Shown: piece by piece, positions 12,590 to 23,960 of the stretch
How the letters are laid out: each line of letters opens with the position of its first letter
Position numbering within the stretch: position 1 is the stretch's first letter
Origin: Brachyhypopomus gauderio
Taxonomy: Eukaryota; Chordata; Actinopteri; Gymnotiformes; Hypopomidae
Direction: 5' to 3'
Length of the DNA stretch: 64,000 nt
NCBI RefSeq assembly: GCF_052324685.1
Contig: NC_135223.1
Coordinates: 23,420,869 to 23,484,868, forward strand
Position numbers and translations under genes: made by a program
Notes under the pieces: generated by a model
Database searches by the model: none
Told to the model about the DNA's origin: nothing
Seen by the model: only the letters and a program-made list of their open reading frames with translations

Positions 12590-13841
12590 CTCATGTGCAC
12601 ATACATATGTCCATGCTCTTGGTTAATTAAATAATCACATTTTGTTAATTATTTGCATTAATTAGAACAATTGTTACAATTGTTATTTATTATCAACACA
12701 AGAATCTTTCTGCAAATAGCTCTTGAATGTGTTAAAGCTTTGAGGATATCTATGTGTTTGTCCTTTCTGAGAAAAAAGTGATTTTATAGCCAGGTCTCTG
12801 TAATAAGTAACCGGGTGGCTGTGTATCTTTGGGTGTATACTGTGGGAGCATTCCACACCTAGCCCTCCATGTGCCCCACCAGTTATGTCTCCTCCCACCA
12901 GTTCTCAACACCCCCACTCCCCCATGCCCTCGTGTGATACGGGTATGAGCAGGCCAGGCTGGGTCTGCCAGAGACTCCCACATGGTGACACACCTATCAA
13001 ACTCCCAGACAGGACACACTAGACTCACCATGGCTTCTGTCCACCTGGAGCCTCCAGTCAAGTCCAGTGCTGAGGGTACGTGCCTCCCATTACCCCACAG
13101 AGCTCATTGCTTCATATCATCATATCTTGTCACACCTTTCATAACCCTGCGGAGTTGATTGCTGCAGATCGCGGTAACACGGCCAACCAACTGACAGATT
13201 CTGAGGGAGAAAGAGAAGTAGGTGAAGAAAACCTGTGAACATGGTGATCCAGCCACAACTCTGCAACTGCTCACAGCTACTCACCATGTTTAAGGTTTCT
13301 TTAATCAGAATAGTTGGCCACTGCAAATGATGTGGAGAGAATTATTACTACCACTATCCTAACAGACAACTGAAACAGTCCTGAAATATGGTACGTGGTG
13401 GTGATGGGGAGAATAAATGCTAAATGCAATATAAAGAATGAATTTGTAATCCTGACTAGAATGCTAGCATGCATACATTATCTACTAAAGCCTAATATCC
13501 CAGGAGACAACAGTAAATCTTTGAACATCCGGCTCAAATGTGATCACATCATTATTCTGAAACTTGGGTGTTCGCTCTGACAGCATTTCATTATAAACTG
13601 AAAGACCAAAACATTCCTAAGTGACCTCGCTGTGTAGCGTCCAAGCAAGCAGACCTGGTTCATGTATGTTGTTCATTTGCCTGGTGTGTGTGCTTGGTCT
13701 GTTTTAGAGAACAATAGGGAAGTAGGCCTAGTCGTGTCAAACTGTGTCTATGGCACAACAGGCTTTTCGTCATGCGTTCAGAACAAATAATTAGCCAATA
13801 AAACTAATTACCAATTAATGACCAATTACTGTGGTAATTGC

Positions 13842-13846
<5 letters not shown>
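11863..13846. other. Intergenic DNA, no gene seen
   Basis: No supported gene. A perfect (GT)n microsatellite of about 46 bp is at 12,543-12,588, and short AT repeats lie near 12,080 and 12,310. Confidence 0.5.
12543..12588. repeat. (GT)n microsatellite
   Basis: About 23 GT dinucleotides. Confidence 0.9.

Positions 13847-13905
<59 letters not shown>
13847..13905. repeat. (AT)n microsatellite abutting a Tc1 end
   Basis: About 29 AT dinucleotides that run directly into the left end of the Tc1-like element. Confidence 0.9.
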
Positions 13906-13908
<3 letters not shown>

Positions 13909-14369
13909 TGCTGCTTGAAAGTTTGTGAACCCCTTGAGTAGTGTAGATTTTTCTGTTGGTTTTGAATATGAAATGTCATGTTTATGTTCATAAATTCCAT
14001 TTACTTGTTTTGATGGAAATATCTGAGTTTCCAGCAGACATGAAACATGGAATCAGAGCATGTGAGAAAGTTGCACAGCTGCATTGGAGGTCAATTAGGC
14101 AAAAGACCCACATGTGTTAGAGTTAGAGTGAAACACATGTGAGTGCTCAAGTAATCAATTAAGCAGACCAATCAAAAGAAGGTAGTGAGAACCCATCAGT
14201 CTGGGAGAACTACAAGACCATCTCCAAGAGACTCCAGCTCCATCCATCCACTAGAAGACAAATCATTTATAAATGGAGGACACTCAGCATCACAGCAACT
14301 CCGCCCAGACGTGGACGACCATGACAGCAAAAGAGTCACCAGAAAAATAATTCAGGTAAAGGCCAAACC

Positions 14370-14445
14370 CACACACCACCCACACACTACCCACACACAA
14401 CCCACACACCACCCACACATCACCCTCACATCACCCTCATATCAC
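14370..14445. repeat. CACACCACC-type short tandem repeat, left part
   Basis: About 10-bp units of ACCACCCACAC and variants. The same array resumes at 15,351-15,415 beyond the nested hAT, so the hAT inserted into an existing array. Confidence 0.8.
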
Positions 14446-15350
14446 CAGTGTTGCAAATAACACCGTTAAAAATAACGGCGTTAGGTAACGGCGTCATTTT
14501 GTCAGTAACGAGATAATATAATTAATTACTTTTCCTGTCGTTACAACGCCATTGACGTTACTGGTCATTAAAAGCGGTGCGTTACTATATATTGATATAC
14601 TAACAGTAATGTGAGCGGACCGCTGCCCAGGGTAGTGAGGAGTAACAGATCTTGATAGGTTAGTTCTCGGTGTAACACCTGTTTAACTTAACAAGTCAGT
14701 AAGCGATTGGCTAAGGCAGCGTTATGGTAGCCAATTAGATTCAGTGTTTTTACACGCACGCCGAAGCACACCAGTGACACACGACACAAACGGAGAAGAG
14801 GCAGGAATGGCGAGTCAGGAGCAAGCCGAAGAAAAATTTGCATTTTCAAGGTGGCGATATAAACATTATTTAAGAAAATACTGAATGTCTACCAGACTGG
14901 GTATTTGATTTATTAGGTTTTATTGTTAAGTTTACTTTTGTTGTGAACAAACCAGTTGTCTCAGGTTGAGAGAATTTAATTTTATTTGATAGATGTAAAT
15001 GCACTTTATATAGTGTAACTGTTTACTTTTGCTTATTTATTTATTTATTTAATTTACAAAGATTTGGGATTTTAAAGGATTTTATCTAGCACTGGTCTGT
15101 TGATGTGCAATAAATATCAAAAGTTAAACACCTTTCTGATCTACTTATTTCAACTGACTGTGAAAACTGCTTAAAAAATCCTTATTCATTGGCATATAAC
15201 TTTTTTTTAACTGTAGGGAAATAGTTACTTTCCCTGGTAATGAGTTACTTTTATTATAGAGTAATTCAGTTACTAACTCAGTTACTTTTTTGAACAAGTA
15301 GTGAGTAACTATAACTAATTACTTTTTTTAAAGTAACGTTCCCAACACTG
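14446..15350. mobile_element. Nested non-autonomous hAT-type element, 905 bp
   Basis: The ends are inverted: CAGTGTTG at the left and CAACACTG at the right, followed inward by degenerate TAACG-rich sub-terminal repeats. It sits inside the decayed Tc1. The flanking octamers (CATATCAC and CACACCAC) match at six of eight positions, compatible with a decayed 8-bp target duplication, but the host sequence is itself repetitive. A short remnant frame starts at an ATG at 14,807 (MASQEQAEEK...) and stops after 25 codons, like the start of a lost transposase exon. Confidence 0.75.
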
Positions 15351-15491
15351 CACACCACCCATACACCACCCACACACCACCCACACATCACCCACACACC
15401 ACCCACACATCACCAGAGAGTTGCAGACCTCTCTGGCAGCATCTGGGATAAATGTACATGCGTCTAGACATGGCAGAGAGTTGCTAAAAGG

Positions 15492-16078
15492 ATGCCTCTA
15501 CTCTCAAAAAAGAACAAAGTTGCCCATTTAAACCAGAAGCTTTCTGAAAGTCCATTCTCTGGACAGATGAGTCCAAAATTTAATTATTCAGTCACAAACA
15601 CAGACGCCATGTTTGGAGAAAAGACAATACTGCAAATAAACCTCCTTCCAACAGTGAGGCATGGTGGTGGAAATGTGAAGTTCTGGGCCTGCTTTTCTGC
15701 CTCCGGACCTGGACGACTCCATATTATCCAGGAAACCACCAATTCCCAGGACCATCAACACATTCTTGACCAGGATCTCCTGCCATGAGTCACATAGTTG
15801 AAGCTGTGATAGAAATTATGCAACAAGACAACAACCCAAAGCATTCCAGCAAATTTACCAAGGAATGGCTTAAGAGAAAGAAGATTTACACTCTGGACTG
15901 GCCCAATCAAAGTCCAGACCTCAGTCCCATAGAAATGCTGTGGCAAGATCTAAAGCAGGTGGTACATACCAGATGTCCTCCAACATTACAACTGTGGAGT
16001 TCTGCAAGGAGGAGTGGGTCAAAATCCCAAAAAGCAGATGTGAGACACTTGTTTGTGTTTACAGAAGACATTTGGTAG
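15492..16078 (+). pseudogene. Tc1 transposase, catalytic half, frameshifted
   Basis: Two overlapping frames encode consecutive pieces of a Tc1/mariner DDE transposase, which cuts and rejoins its own inverted repeats. The first frame (15,492-15,788) carries GGGNVKFWACFSASGPGRL. The second (15,785-16,078) carries QQDNNPKHSSKF, with the second catalytic Asp, and SPDLSPIEMLWQDLK, with the final acidic residue. The first Asp (in TDESK, near 15,567) lies in another frame. At least two frameshifts and a stop show that it is dead. Confidence 0.9.
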
Positions 16079-16143
16079 AAATAATGACTGCATAAGGAGA
16101 TGCCACAAGCTACTAACTAAGAGTACAATAAGATATATACAGT

Positions 16144-16147
<4 letters not shown>

Positions 16148-16231
<84 letters not shown>
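16148..16231. repeat. (AT)n microsatellite
   Basis: About 42 AT dinucleotides at the right side of the Tc1 remnant. Confidence 0.9.
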
Positions 16232-16234
<3 letters not shown>

Positions 16235-17520
16235 GTTTTTTGTCTAATGAATTTGGGAAAGAAATATATATTTATATATATGTATATATAATTGTTTGTT
16301 TTTATTTCTTTTCCTACATCTGGAAACAAAGGAAGTCTTGAAATTTCAATTCTGGCTGTAGTTTCCGAGTATCAAATGTCAAGTGATTGTGCAGACCACG
16401 GATCCTGCTCTTGCATTTCATGCCCACAGCAAATGCAGTTGTATGGGCAGAGGACATCAGGACTCAGGGGGTTGTAACGGGCCGGGCTGGGCCATGCCAC
16501 CCTGCCTAGCTGCCCTGCAGCTCCGTTGGGGATCTGGATCACAGCCCACACTGTACAAGGCCCAGCTGAATACAGACGGATGGGCTTTGTCATGGCCGTA
16601 ATGGAAGCTCCATTGTTTCACAGAAGGGCACTAGCGTGAGTGACTTGGCAGATGTGGTGGCTATACTCTGGAGTTCTTAAAATCAGAGGGCTCATTAAAC
16701 ACTGTTATTTACGTTCTGATCATATGGAGTCGTGCAGGCCATGTGAGCAGCCGTAAAAACAGCTGCAGTGCCTGGTCAAGCTGACGAGGGTGCCCCAGGA
16801 AGGGCACCCCTGGATTACTGGAAAACTCTCACTGATATTTTATTATCAGATCTACAAGTGAGAGTACATTTATACATATCCTACATTCCACAATCAAACC
16901 ACAAGAACCACTGAGGAAGTATTTGAGAGTATTAGAGAGAGTATTCGAGAGGGTATTCAAGAGAGCATTAGAGAGAATATTCGAGAGAGTATTCGAGAGG
17001 TCTCCATCTGTACCCTCTTCTGTCTCTTATTTTACCGAAAAGGTTCTAGTAAGTATCCTAAAACAGCCAATCAGACAGAGTAATTGGTGAAAAATTCAGC
17101 CAATGAAGGAGGAGGGCCTTTGAACTTTGAACTTTTGTAGCAGAGTTCGGAGAGGAACTCGGTGTAGGCACGCGGGTGAAACTTGCTTATTCGCTTTTAT
17201 GGCTAGTATGACAGGAGTGAGGAAGATGATGGAAGCCATGGGCATGGGTGGGCAGGCCCGGCCCAGCCTCAGGGGACAGGTCAGCCCTTTGTTGACCGTC
17301 GAGGGAGAAAGATGACGGAGACGCACAGAGCTGGTTTTTACAGTGTGGGGTTAACCTCCTTTTCTACAGGCCTTATCCCAGTCTCATCAGCTTGGGCTAA
17401 AACCCACCAGACATTAAACTGGAGACACCAGCTCTTAGTCATTTAGATTTTTTGTCTTTGATGTCTCACCACAACTTGGCTGTACTGCAGGAATTGTAAC
17501 AGGTGTGAGTGGTGTGGTGT

Positions 17521-17526
17521 GGTCTC

Positions 17527-17571
<45 letters not shown>

Positions 17572-17580
17572 GACAGAGAG
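17521..17580. repeat. (GT)n(GA)n microsatellite
   Basis: A short GT run followed by about 40 bp of GA with G and C interruptions. Confidence 0.85.
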
Positions 17581-18509
17581 GCAGAGTGAGAGATTCTGTA
17601 ATGGTAATGATATATAGGTGAAAACGACAATATATGCTAAAGTGATGAGGGAAAGTGAGTGTGTAAATAAATGGCTGTGTGTACCTGCAGTGATCCGTTG
17701 GTCTTATCACTGTATGTGGGTTTGCTCTCAGCTCCTAAGAGGTAGACAGGTAAACAGATCTGACACACCAAGGCCATAAAGACAATAGAAGTGGACAAAC
17801 ACAAACACAAATACCAGCTAAGCTCTTTGGGTCTCTGACCCATGACCCATGACCCATCACCTTAGCCAACCGGTCAATTGCCCCACCCATGATCTAGAGC
17901 TTCTGCAGGGAGATGGATGAGCTGGTGTTTCGTTCACAGCAGAGATGAGAAGCATGTGAGACTCCCTGTGCAGCTTGGTCTCAGAGATAAGTGTCCTGAT
18001 GGCTTCATTTTCCCAGATATTTGTGGGGGAACCGTTTCATCATCTTACAGGAAGGAAAAAAACAACTCTGGAAGTGAAAGCAGTGGGCATTCCTCCGCAA
18101 CGTGAATCCACAACTAGCCTGAGCCTTGAAGATCCAGCGTCAAGGTTCGTAATTTGTAGTAAAACACTCTTACAATACATAGTACATAGAAACCGTCTCT
18201 GCCATCCGCTGTAGTGGGTCAGCTCCTGAGACGTCTTCTGCGGGGAGGAGGCTTAGAACTCCGGCATGTTTGACATCATTTTAGGCACTCTGTCTCAGTG
18301 TCGGGTTGCTTCACACAGCTAGTGGTTCATGAGTACAGAAGCCCTGTATCCACCAGCAGACGAGAAACTACAGGGCATCTTACAAGCTGTGAATTATGGT
18401 GTGGTGGCAGGAACCCCACAAACAGAGCCGCAGGGGGTGGAAGCCCGTTCTGGCCTAGAGCGGTGCTCACGTTGTCGGGGCATAGCAGGCGGTAGAGGCT
18501 GGAGGTGAG

Positions 18510-18555
<46 letters not shown>
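18510..18555. repeat. (GT)n microsatellite
   Basis: About 22 GT dinucleotides. A second run of about 18 lies at 18,711-18,748, followed by a G-rich stretch. Confidence 0.9.
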
Positions 18556-18556
<1 letters not shown>

Positions 18557-18709
18557 CTGGTGTGGCCCTGGCACCTCTGACCCTGGACTGCGCTACGTCT
18601 TTATTTCATGGCTGACAGAACGCATGCCAACTCCACGTATGGAATTCCGCCTCCGTCTGATTTACGGTACTCAGCTGCTCCAGCCAGTCCAGCTACACAT
18701 CACGTGGGG

Positions 18710-18747
<38 letters not shown>

Positions 18748-18864
18748 TGGGGGGGAGGGGGTTGTGTGAAAAAGCCAGAGATAGCCAAGGGGTTGATATG
18801 AAATGGGATGTTAAAAGAGATGTGAGGTTTAGAAAGATTTGAATTGATAAAAAAGGGGGGAAAT

Positions 18865-18878
18865 GTAGAGGGAGAGAA

Positions 18879-18917
<39 letters not shown>
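18865..18917. repeat. (GA)n microsatellite
   Basis: A GA tract with a pure core at about 18,888-18,915. Confidence 0.9.
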
Positions 18918-18918
<1 letters not shown>

Positions 18919-18949
18919 TAAGAAAGTCATCTAAATGCAGCACCCATGC

Positions 18950-19165
18950 TCACCATTGATCCACGCCTGGCTAGAGAAAGCAAAATGTTTGGCTTATTTT
19001 AGCCAATTAGCTGTGAGAGAGCCCATTGTGTGGGCACTATTGAGCGCTGCTCTGCTGAAAGTGCTTATTGTCGGCGCGCTCAATGAGCGATCAATGGCGT
19101 GCCTGTGATCGGATTAGCCAGGTAATCGATGCAGCACACTAATATATTAACAGGGTAATTACCAC
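18950..19165. promoter_or_regulatory. Candidate conserved non-coding element (enhancer-like)
   Basis: About 200 bp of non-repetitive, balanced-composition sequence within the desert. It has clustered homeodomain-type and TALE-type words: CCAATTAG, ATCAATGG, GATTAG, TAATCGAT and GGTAATTACC. Such clusters are common in developmental enhancers, and deserts next to SIM genes are known to hold them. This is an inference from motif density only. Confidence 0.3.
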
Positions 19166-19441
19166 TCTCTCTGAGGGAGAGGGCGGAGCCCGGGTGACAC
19201 ACTCACCGTCCGACTGTAGGCAGTGAAATCAACACTCCGTGCTTGGTGTGAGAATATGCGAGCTGTACTGTCGCCTTCATGAAAAATCCCACTAACGAGT
19301 CAGTATTCAGCAATTCAGCAGTCAGTATTCAGCAGAGTAAGTGATTCCAGCTCCTTGAGCCCCAATCAGAAAACAGAGAAAGCTAGTCTTAGGTCTTCAA
19401 ATGCCTAAACATAACACACAGTATTTATTTTATTTATTTTG

Positions 19442-19444
<3 letters not shown>

Positions 19445-19511
<67 letters not shown>
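19445..19511. repeat. (AT)n microsatellite
   Basis: About 33 AT dinucleotides followed by a T-rich tract. Confidence 0.9.
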
Positions 19512-19513
<2 letters not shown>

Positions 19514-19745
19514 TTTTTTTTTTCTTAATGGTCTATTTGCACATTTTGCTCCATTTTGCAGGAAACCTCTCTTTAAAGATGAAGAAGACTACACTATTGA
19601 CTGCTTTCTGGACAACTCATGCACCAGTCAGGACATCAGGACATCTCCTATGACCTGTAACCTCGTATAACCAAACAAAGAATCAGCGAATGCAAACTTA
19701 CTTCAAAACTATACACACGCAAACAAAGGCTTGTGTGCATGCGTA

Positions 19746-19771
19746 CACACACACACACACACACACACACA
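19746..19771. repeat. (CA)n microsatellite
   Basis: About 13 CA dinucleotides. Confidence 0.9.
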
Positions 19772-21134
19772 AGATAAATAAAAGTTTCAGATTTTTAACT
19801 GTAATAGTGTCCATGTGTTATTGCTGTCAGCATCTATACAGCCCCTTGAAGGGAAGCCGATTATACTTTTTACTTTTGTATCGCATTTTGAATTACTGGC
19901 CAACTAAGTGGCTTAATTTATTAGTACTTTTTCATGTAATTTCTGACCTTTTAAAATAAATTACATGATCTTGTACTACTAATGTGAAATGATGTATAAA
20001 CTCAGCTTTTCAGACACATCTCAGTGCATTCAGTAAACAGATGAGGAGAAACATGAATATACTGGTAGAACAATATACAATCACAGTGTTTATATAATCC
20101 ATCTGTTACAAATAAGAGTTTCCTTTAACAAATAAAACAGTGAGTTTACTTGCCAACACGCCAACGTGGTTTTGGTCAATACATACAAGGTTTAGGATAT
20201 ATTTGACAAGTAAAAGCAAAAATAAAGAAAAAAGATTTTATACTATGTATTGATTTAAGAAAGTGTCTACATACACATCTTCATAAACACCTACATACAC
20301 AGCTTTATTCGTGCAGTTAAATATCATATAAAAAATGCATTTCATTTAACACAATTAATTTTTTTATATAGTTTTATAAAGTCAATCAATTTGGAAAACA
20401 TTATTTATGATGTTTTAAACAAAGTCCTAATAAAATTTTTTGGGGAAAATAAAAACCAAGACAACCTCTACAAAAACTATAATGCCTATAATGCTTATAC
20501 ACTGTGTCATAGTCCATGTTATTCATGTATACCAACACCACCAGAGAAGAACAATTCTCGACCTTTTATCGCCTGAATTTTACTCTAGGTGCTTTAAAAT
20601 AGACATTTTGCAATATTAAGCCTGACTTTAGGTGTACTGGTGTCACAAAATCATTATGAGGCCCAATGTGCAGAACCTCTCATTTTCCACCAGATCAGTT
20701 AAGTGAGTTTCGGCGCTAAGAGGAGATGAGTGAGCTTTTTGTGAAGCTGAGCGTTCTCAAACACGGTCACGTTTGGGATCTCCTCTACTCCTGTTAACTG
20801 TTTAAAGGGACTTTGCTCCTTTGAAGAGCGGCTCTTTTGTGTGGGGGTGGAGACTGGCTTAGTGAGCTGCTTTGTATTCTCCCTGGGCCTGTGCCTTTGG
20901 CCGCCATATGGGGAAGCAAAAAACAGCCATATAAGTACTTAAGCAAAGTTTATATTTGCCCAGGAATTTTCAGGGCTTTGCTTTGCTTTAGTGGAAAAAC
21001 AATAACCAGGCAGACGGGATGCTACCATTATAAGCACTTATGCAAAGTTCATATTAGCAATGGAAATTTTAACCTTGGCATGTCCACGAAGCTGTAGACC
21101 TACATAATGCTTGATGGTTTCAAATGCAGCATCT

Positions 21135-21137
21135 CCC

Positions 21138-21168
<31 letters not shown>

Positions 21169-21177
21169 ACACACACC
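21135..21177. repeat. Poly(C)-(CA)n tract
   Basis: Twenty C residues followed by about 11 CA dinucleotides. Confidence 0.9.
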
Positions 21178-22462
21178 CTGTCTGCTCTGTGCTTCCGAGC
21201 TTCAGCGTTTGGAAACTTGTGTGCTGCAGAGCAGGAGAAAATGTAAACCACAATGACTTGTTTTCATCTCTTCTCCAGGCTTCTCCTGGTAGTTACGATT
21301 TTAACTCATGGTGCCCAGAAACCAAGTCACTCCTCAAGTATGTTGCTGTGCAATGTTTTACAGAATATTCTCATGAGACTCCAGCTCTGCTCGTCTTTAT
21401 AAGAGGATATAACTATATGCTTGGGCTTCCTTTCCAGAAATGTTGATAATAGTTATTCGGTGCATACACACAGTTTTAATATCTAGGTAAGAATAAATTA
21501 TGCACAAATACAAAACATAATACATATACATAACATAATATTTAGTATATAACATATTTATACATTATGGCACATTTATGTACAACACATCTATATACCA
21601 TTTTTAAATGATTTAATTGTATTTATTTATTGATTTTATTTATTCATTTGTAGCAGATAACTAGATAACTGATACTGAAATAACATATAAGTAGTTATAA
21701 AATATTCAGGCATCAGCACTGTCTGTTGTGTTCTGTGTACTGCCCAAGTGGGTAAATCAAGCCTCTCATTAATTATTCATAGCTCAAACAGTGGAATCTG
21801 CGCTCCAGGACAATGCACTGCACGTATCTGCAGCAGTGTGGGCCTGGTTTGGACTTGGAGATTCTGTTCTCGCTTGGTCTAGCGGGCTCAAGTAGTGGAG
21901 TGCTTTGGTGTAAATAAATCATTATTTTCTGATGAATCCCTTAACCTTCCCCAAAAGGATTAGGCACTCAGGTGTTTTTCAAAATTAATATCACAATGAT
22001 GACTGAATTTACAGTGCCACCTAACAGTGTTTATCATGCTGTAATGCTGATGGTTTACTGAGGACTGAATTCAGTGTCACATCAGTGTTGGTCAAACTGT
22101 AACACTGCTGGTTCACAGAGGACTGAATTCTGTGGTGCATCACAGTGTCTGTCATGCCAACTGTTTACAGTTGGAGCCACTGATGGCAAAGTGACTCTCT
22201 GGAAGAATTCACCAACATGCCAACTGACGTAGTCCAACAGGACATCTGTCAGGACATAATGACAGTTTGTTTAAATTAAAAAGATCACCTTTCATTCCTA
22301 AGACTAATTTAATAATGTCGGCAATATCATCTTTTTGCTTCTCTAAAATGGATTAAATGTGAAAAAAGATTTTAATAGAATACATGTGTACCCATGGACC
22401 ATCATTAGTGAATATCACTCCTGACCAACAACAGGAGGACATGGTCCAGTATGGAAACTGGT

Positions 22463-22510
22463 GGGTTAGGGTTAGGATTAGGATTAGTTATGTTAGAGTT
22501 AGAGTTAGGG
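22463..22510. repeat. Interstitial telomere-like TTAGGG-family repeat
   Basis: About eight hexamers of GGGTTA, GGATTA and GAGTTA type, the first two perfect vertebrate telomere units and the rest diverged. Confidence 0.75.
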
Positions 22511-23689
22511 TAATCATCCTTATATCAGTAAAATCTCTCAAAGTACCCAGGTCAATTTCAATGCAGTATCATTCACTGAATATCCCTTTAGAAATAATTG
22601 GTTGACATTCAATTAAAGACTTGGAAATATTAATATTACTCAGGAAATATAACTAAACCATTGGCCATCTTTAATTGCCTGAATGATTGGTGTTCTATTA
22701 CACACTGTCATGTGTAATATTAGACACATCACACCTCAAGCTGAACAACTAGAAGAATTCTCATAATATTCTCTAAGTTTTGTATTTCCAGTCTGCAGTA
22801 AACTAAAGGTTTTCTTTTCCACAATCCTACAACAAATTATGTAAGAACCTTTTAGATCACTTTGATCTTCTTATTTTGATATAGCTTGAACATGTTGTTT
22901 GTTGTATGTTATTTTGATACATGTCCCAATGAAAACATGAGTTTGTATTTGATTTTCCAAATATAAGAATACAAGAGAGAGTAGATGTTTATCAATTAGC
23001 ATCAGACAGACACAATTGTGCCTGGTGGTTACTTAATTAATTTTCCAACCTGCTTATGCGGAAAAATTATTAAATGCTTTTGGGCTACATATGCCTTTTA
23101 TATAATCCTTTATCTTTTGACTAAACAAGTGTGTGTGGTGTGGTGCACAAACGTGAGTCCACACACACAGCCCAGCAGCTAAAAGGGGAGGTTCCACCTT
23201 TTCATGTTGGTGTGCAAATTCTCACAAACGTATTCCTTTCACATCACGATCTCCTAATTCTCTACTATTATGTTCTCCAACATTAATGAAAGAAAATAAG
23301 CACATTATGGGCATTGATGCCCTTGAAACGCACGCTTGTTTTCTGTGTTCTGAACCATCTGTCTGCCACTAGACACAGAGAGCCATGGCCATGGCCAGCC
23401 ACCCACCAACATCTATCTATTCATGGGGTTTAACCAGCCATGTGATGGGCCCAGAATACCAACTACTGGGGCGTCGGTGTTCTTCTCTGAGAGGGTCCCG
23501 CGTGTCTCATCCGCACATCCTGCCCAAGAAGGGACACCAAGACATGTTGCCTGGGCGACACAGGAGGTCAGAGGGCCCGCGTGAGAGGTGAGGGGACACA
23601 AAGAGACGAGCGAGGGTCCATCTGGACGAGTGACCTGACATAATTAGATATTAATCCTGCACCAAAGTGTTGCAGGGGAGTTTGTGTGT

Positions 23690-23732
23690 GCGCGTGTGTG
23701 TGTGTGTGTGTGTGGGTGGGTGTGTGAGTTGT
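23690..23732. repeat. GT-rich microsatellite
   Basis: A (GT)n tract with CG and GG interruptions. Confidence 0.85.
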
Positions 23733-23888
23733 TGGGGGTGTGGATGTAGGTGGGGGGGGCTAGAGGGAGAATGAAGGAGAAGCTTAGAGGGAGAGAAAGA
23801 GAGAGTGTCAGCCCTAAACGCTAAGCTGATTAGCCAGGCATGTGTTTGCTGTTGAGCTGAGGTAGGCTGGGTGCAGCGAGCCATTGGA

Positions 23889-23889
23889 T

Positions 23890-23955
<66 letters not shown>
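23889..23955. repeat. (GT)n(GA)n compound microsatellite
   Basis: About 18 GT then about 14 GA dinucleotides. Confidence 0.9.

Positions 23956-23960
<5 letters not shown>

Larger units (their letters stand above)
13906..16140 (+). mobile_element. Degenerate Tc1-like transposon, interrupted by repeats and a nested hAT
   Basis: The left end (CAGTGCTGCTTGAAAGTTTG from about 13,908) looks like a fish Tc1-family terminal inverted repeat. At about 14,190-14,330 one frame encodes a helix-turn-helix segment typical of Tc1 transposases, including SKRLQLHPSTRRQI and PRRGRP. The catalytic half follows at 15,492-16,078. A CACACCACC-type repeat (14,370-14,445 and 15,351-15,415) and a hAT element (14,446-15,350) split it. 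The right inverted repeat is not visible, and an (AT)n tract begins where it should end. Confidence 0.85.
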
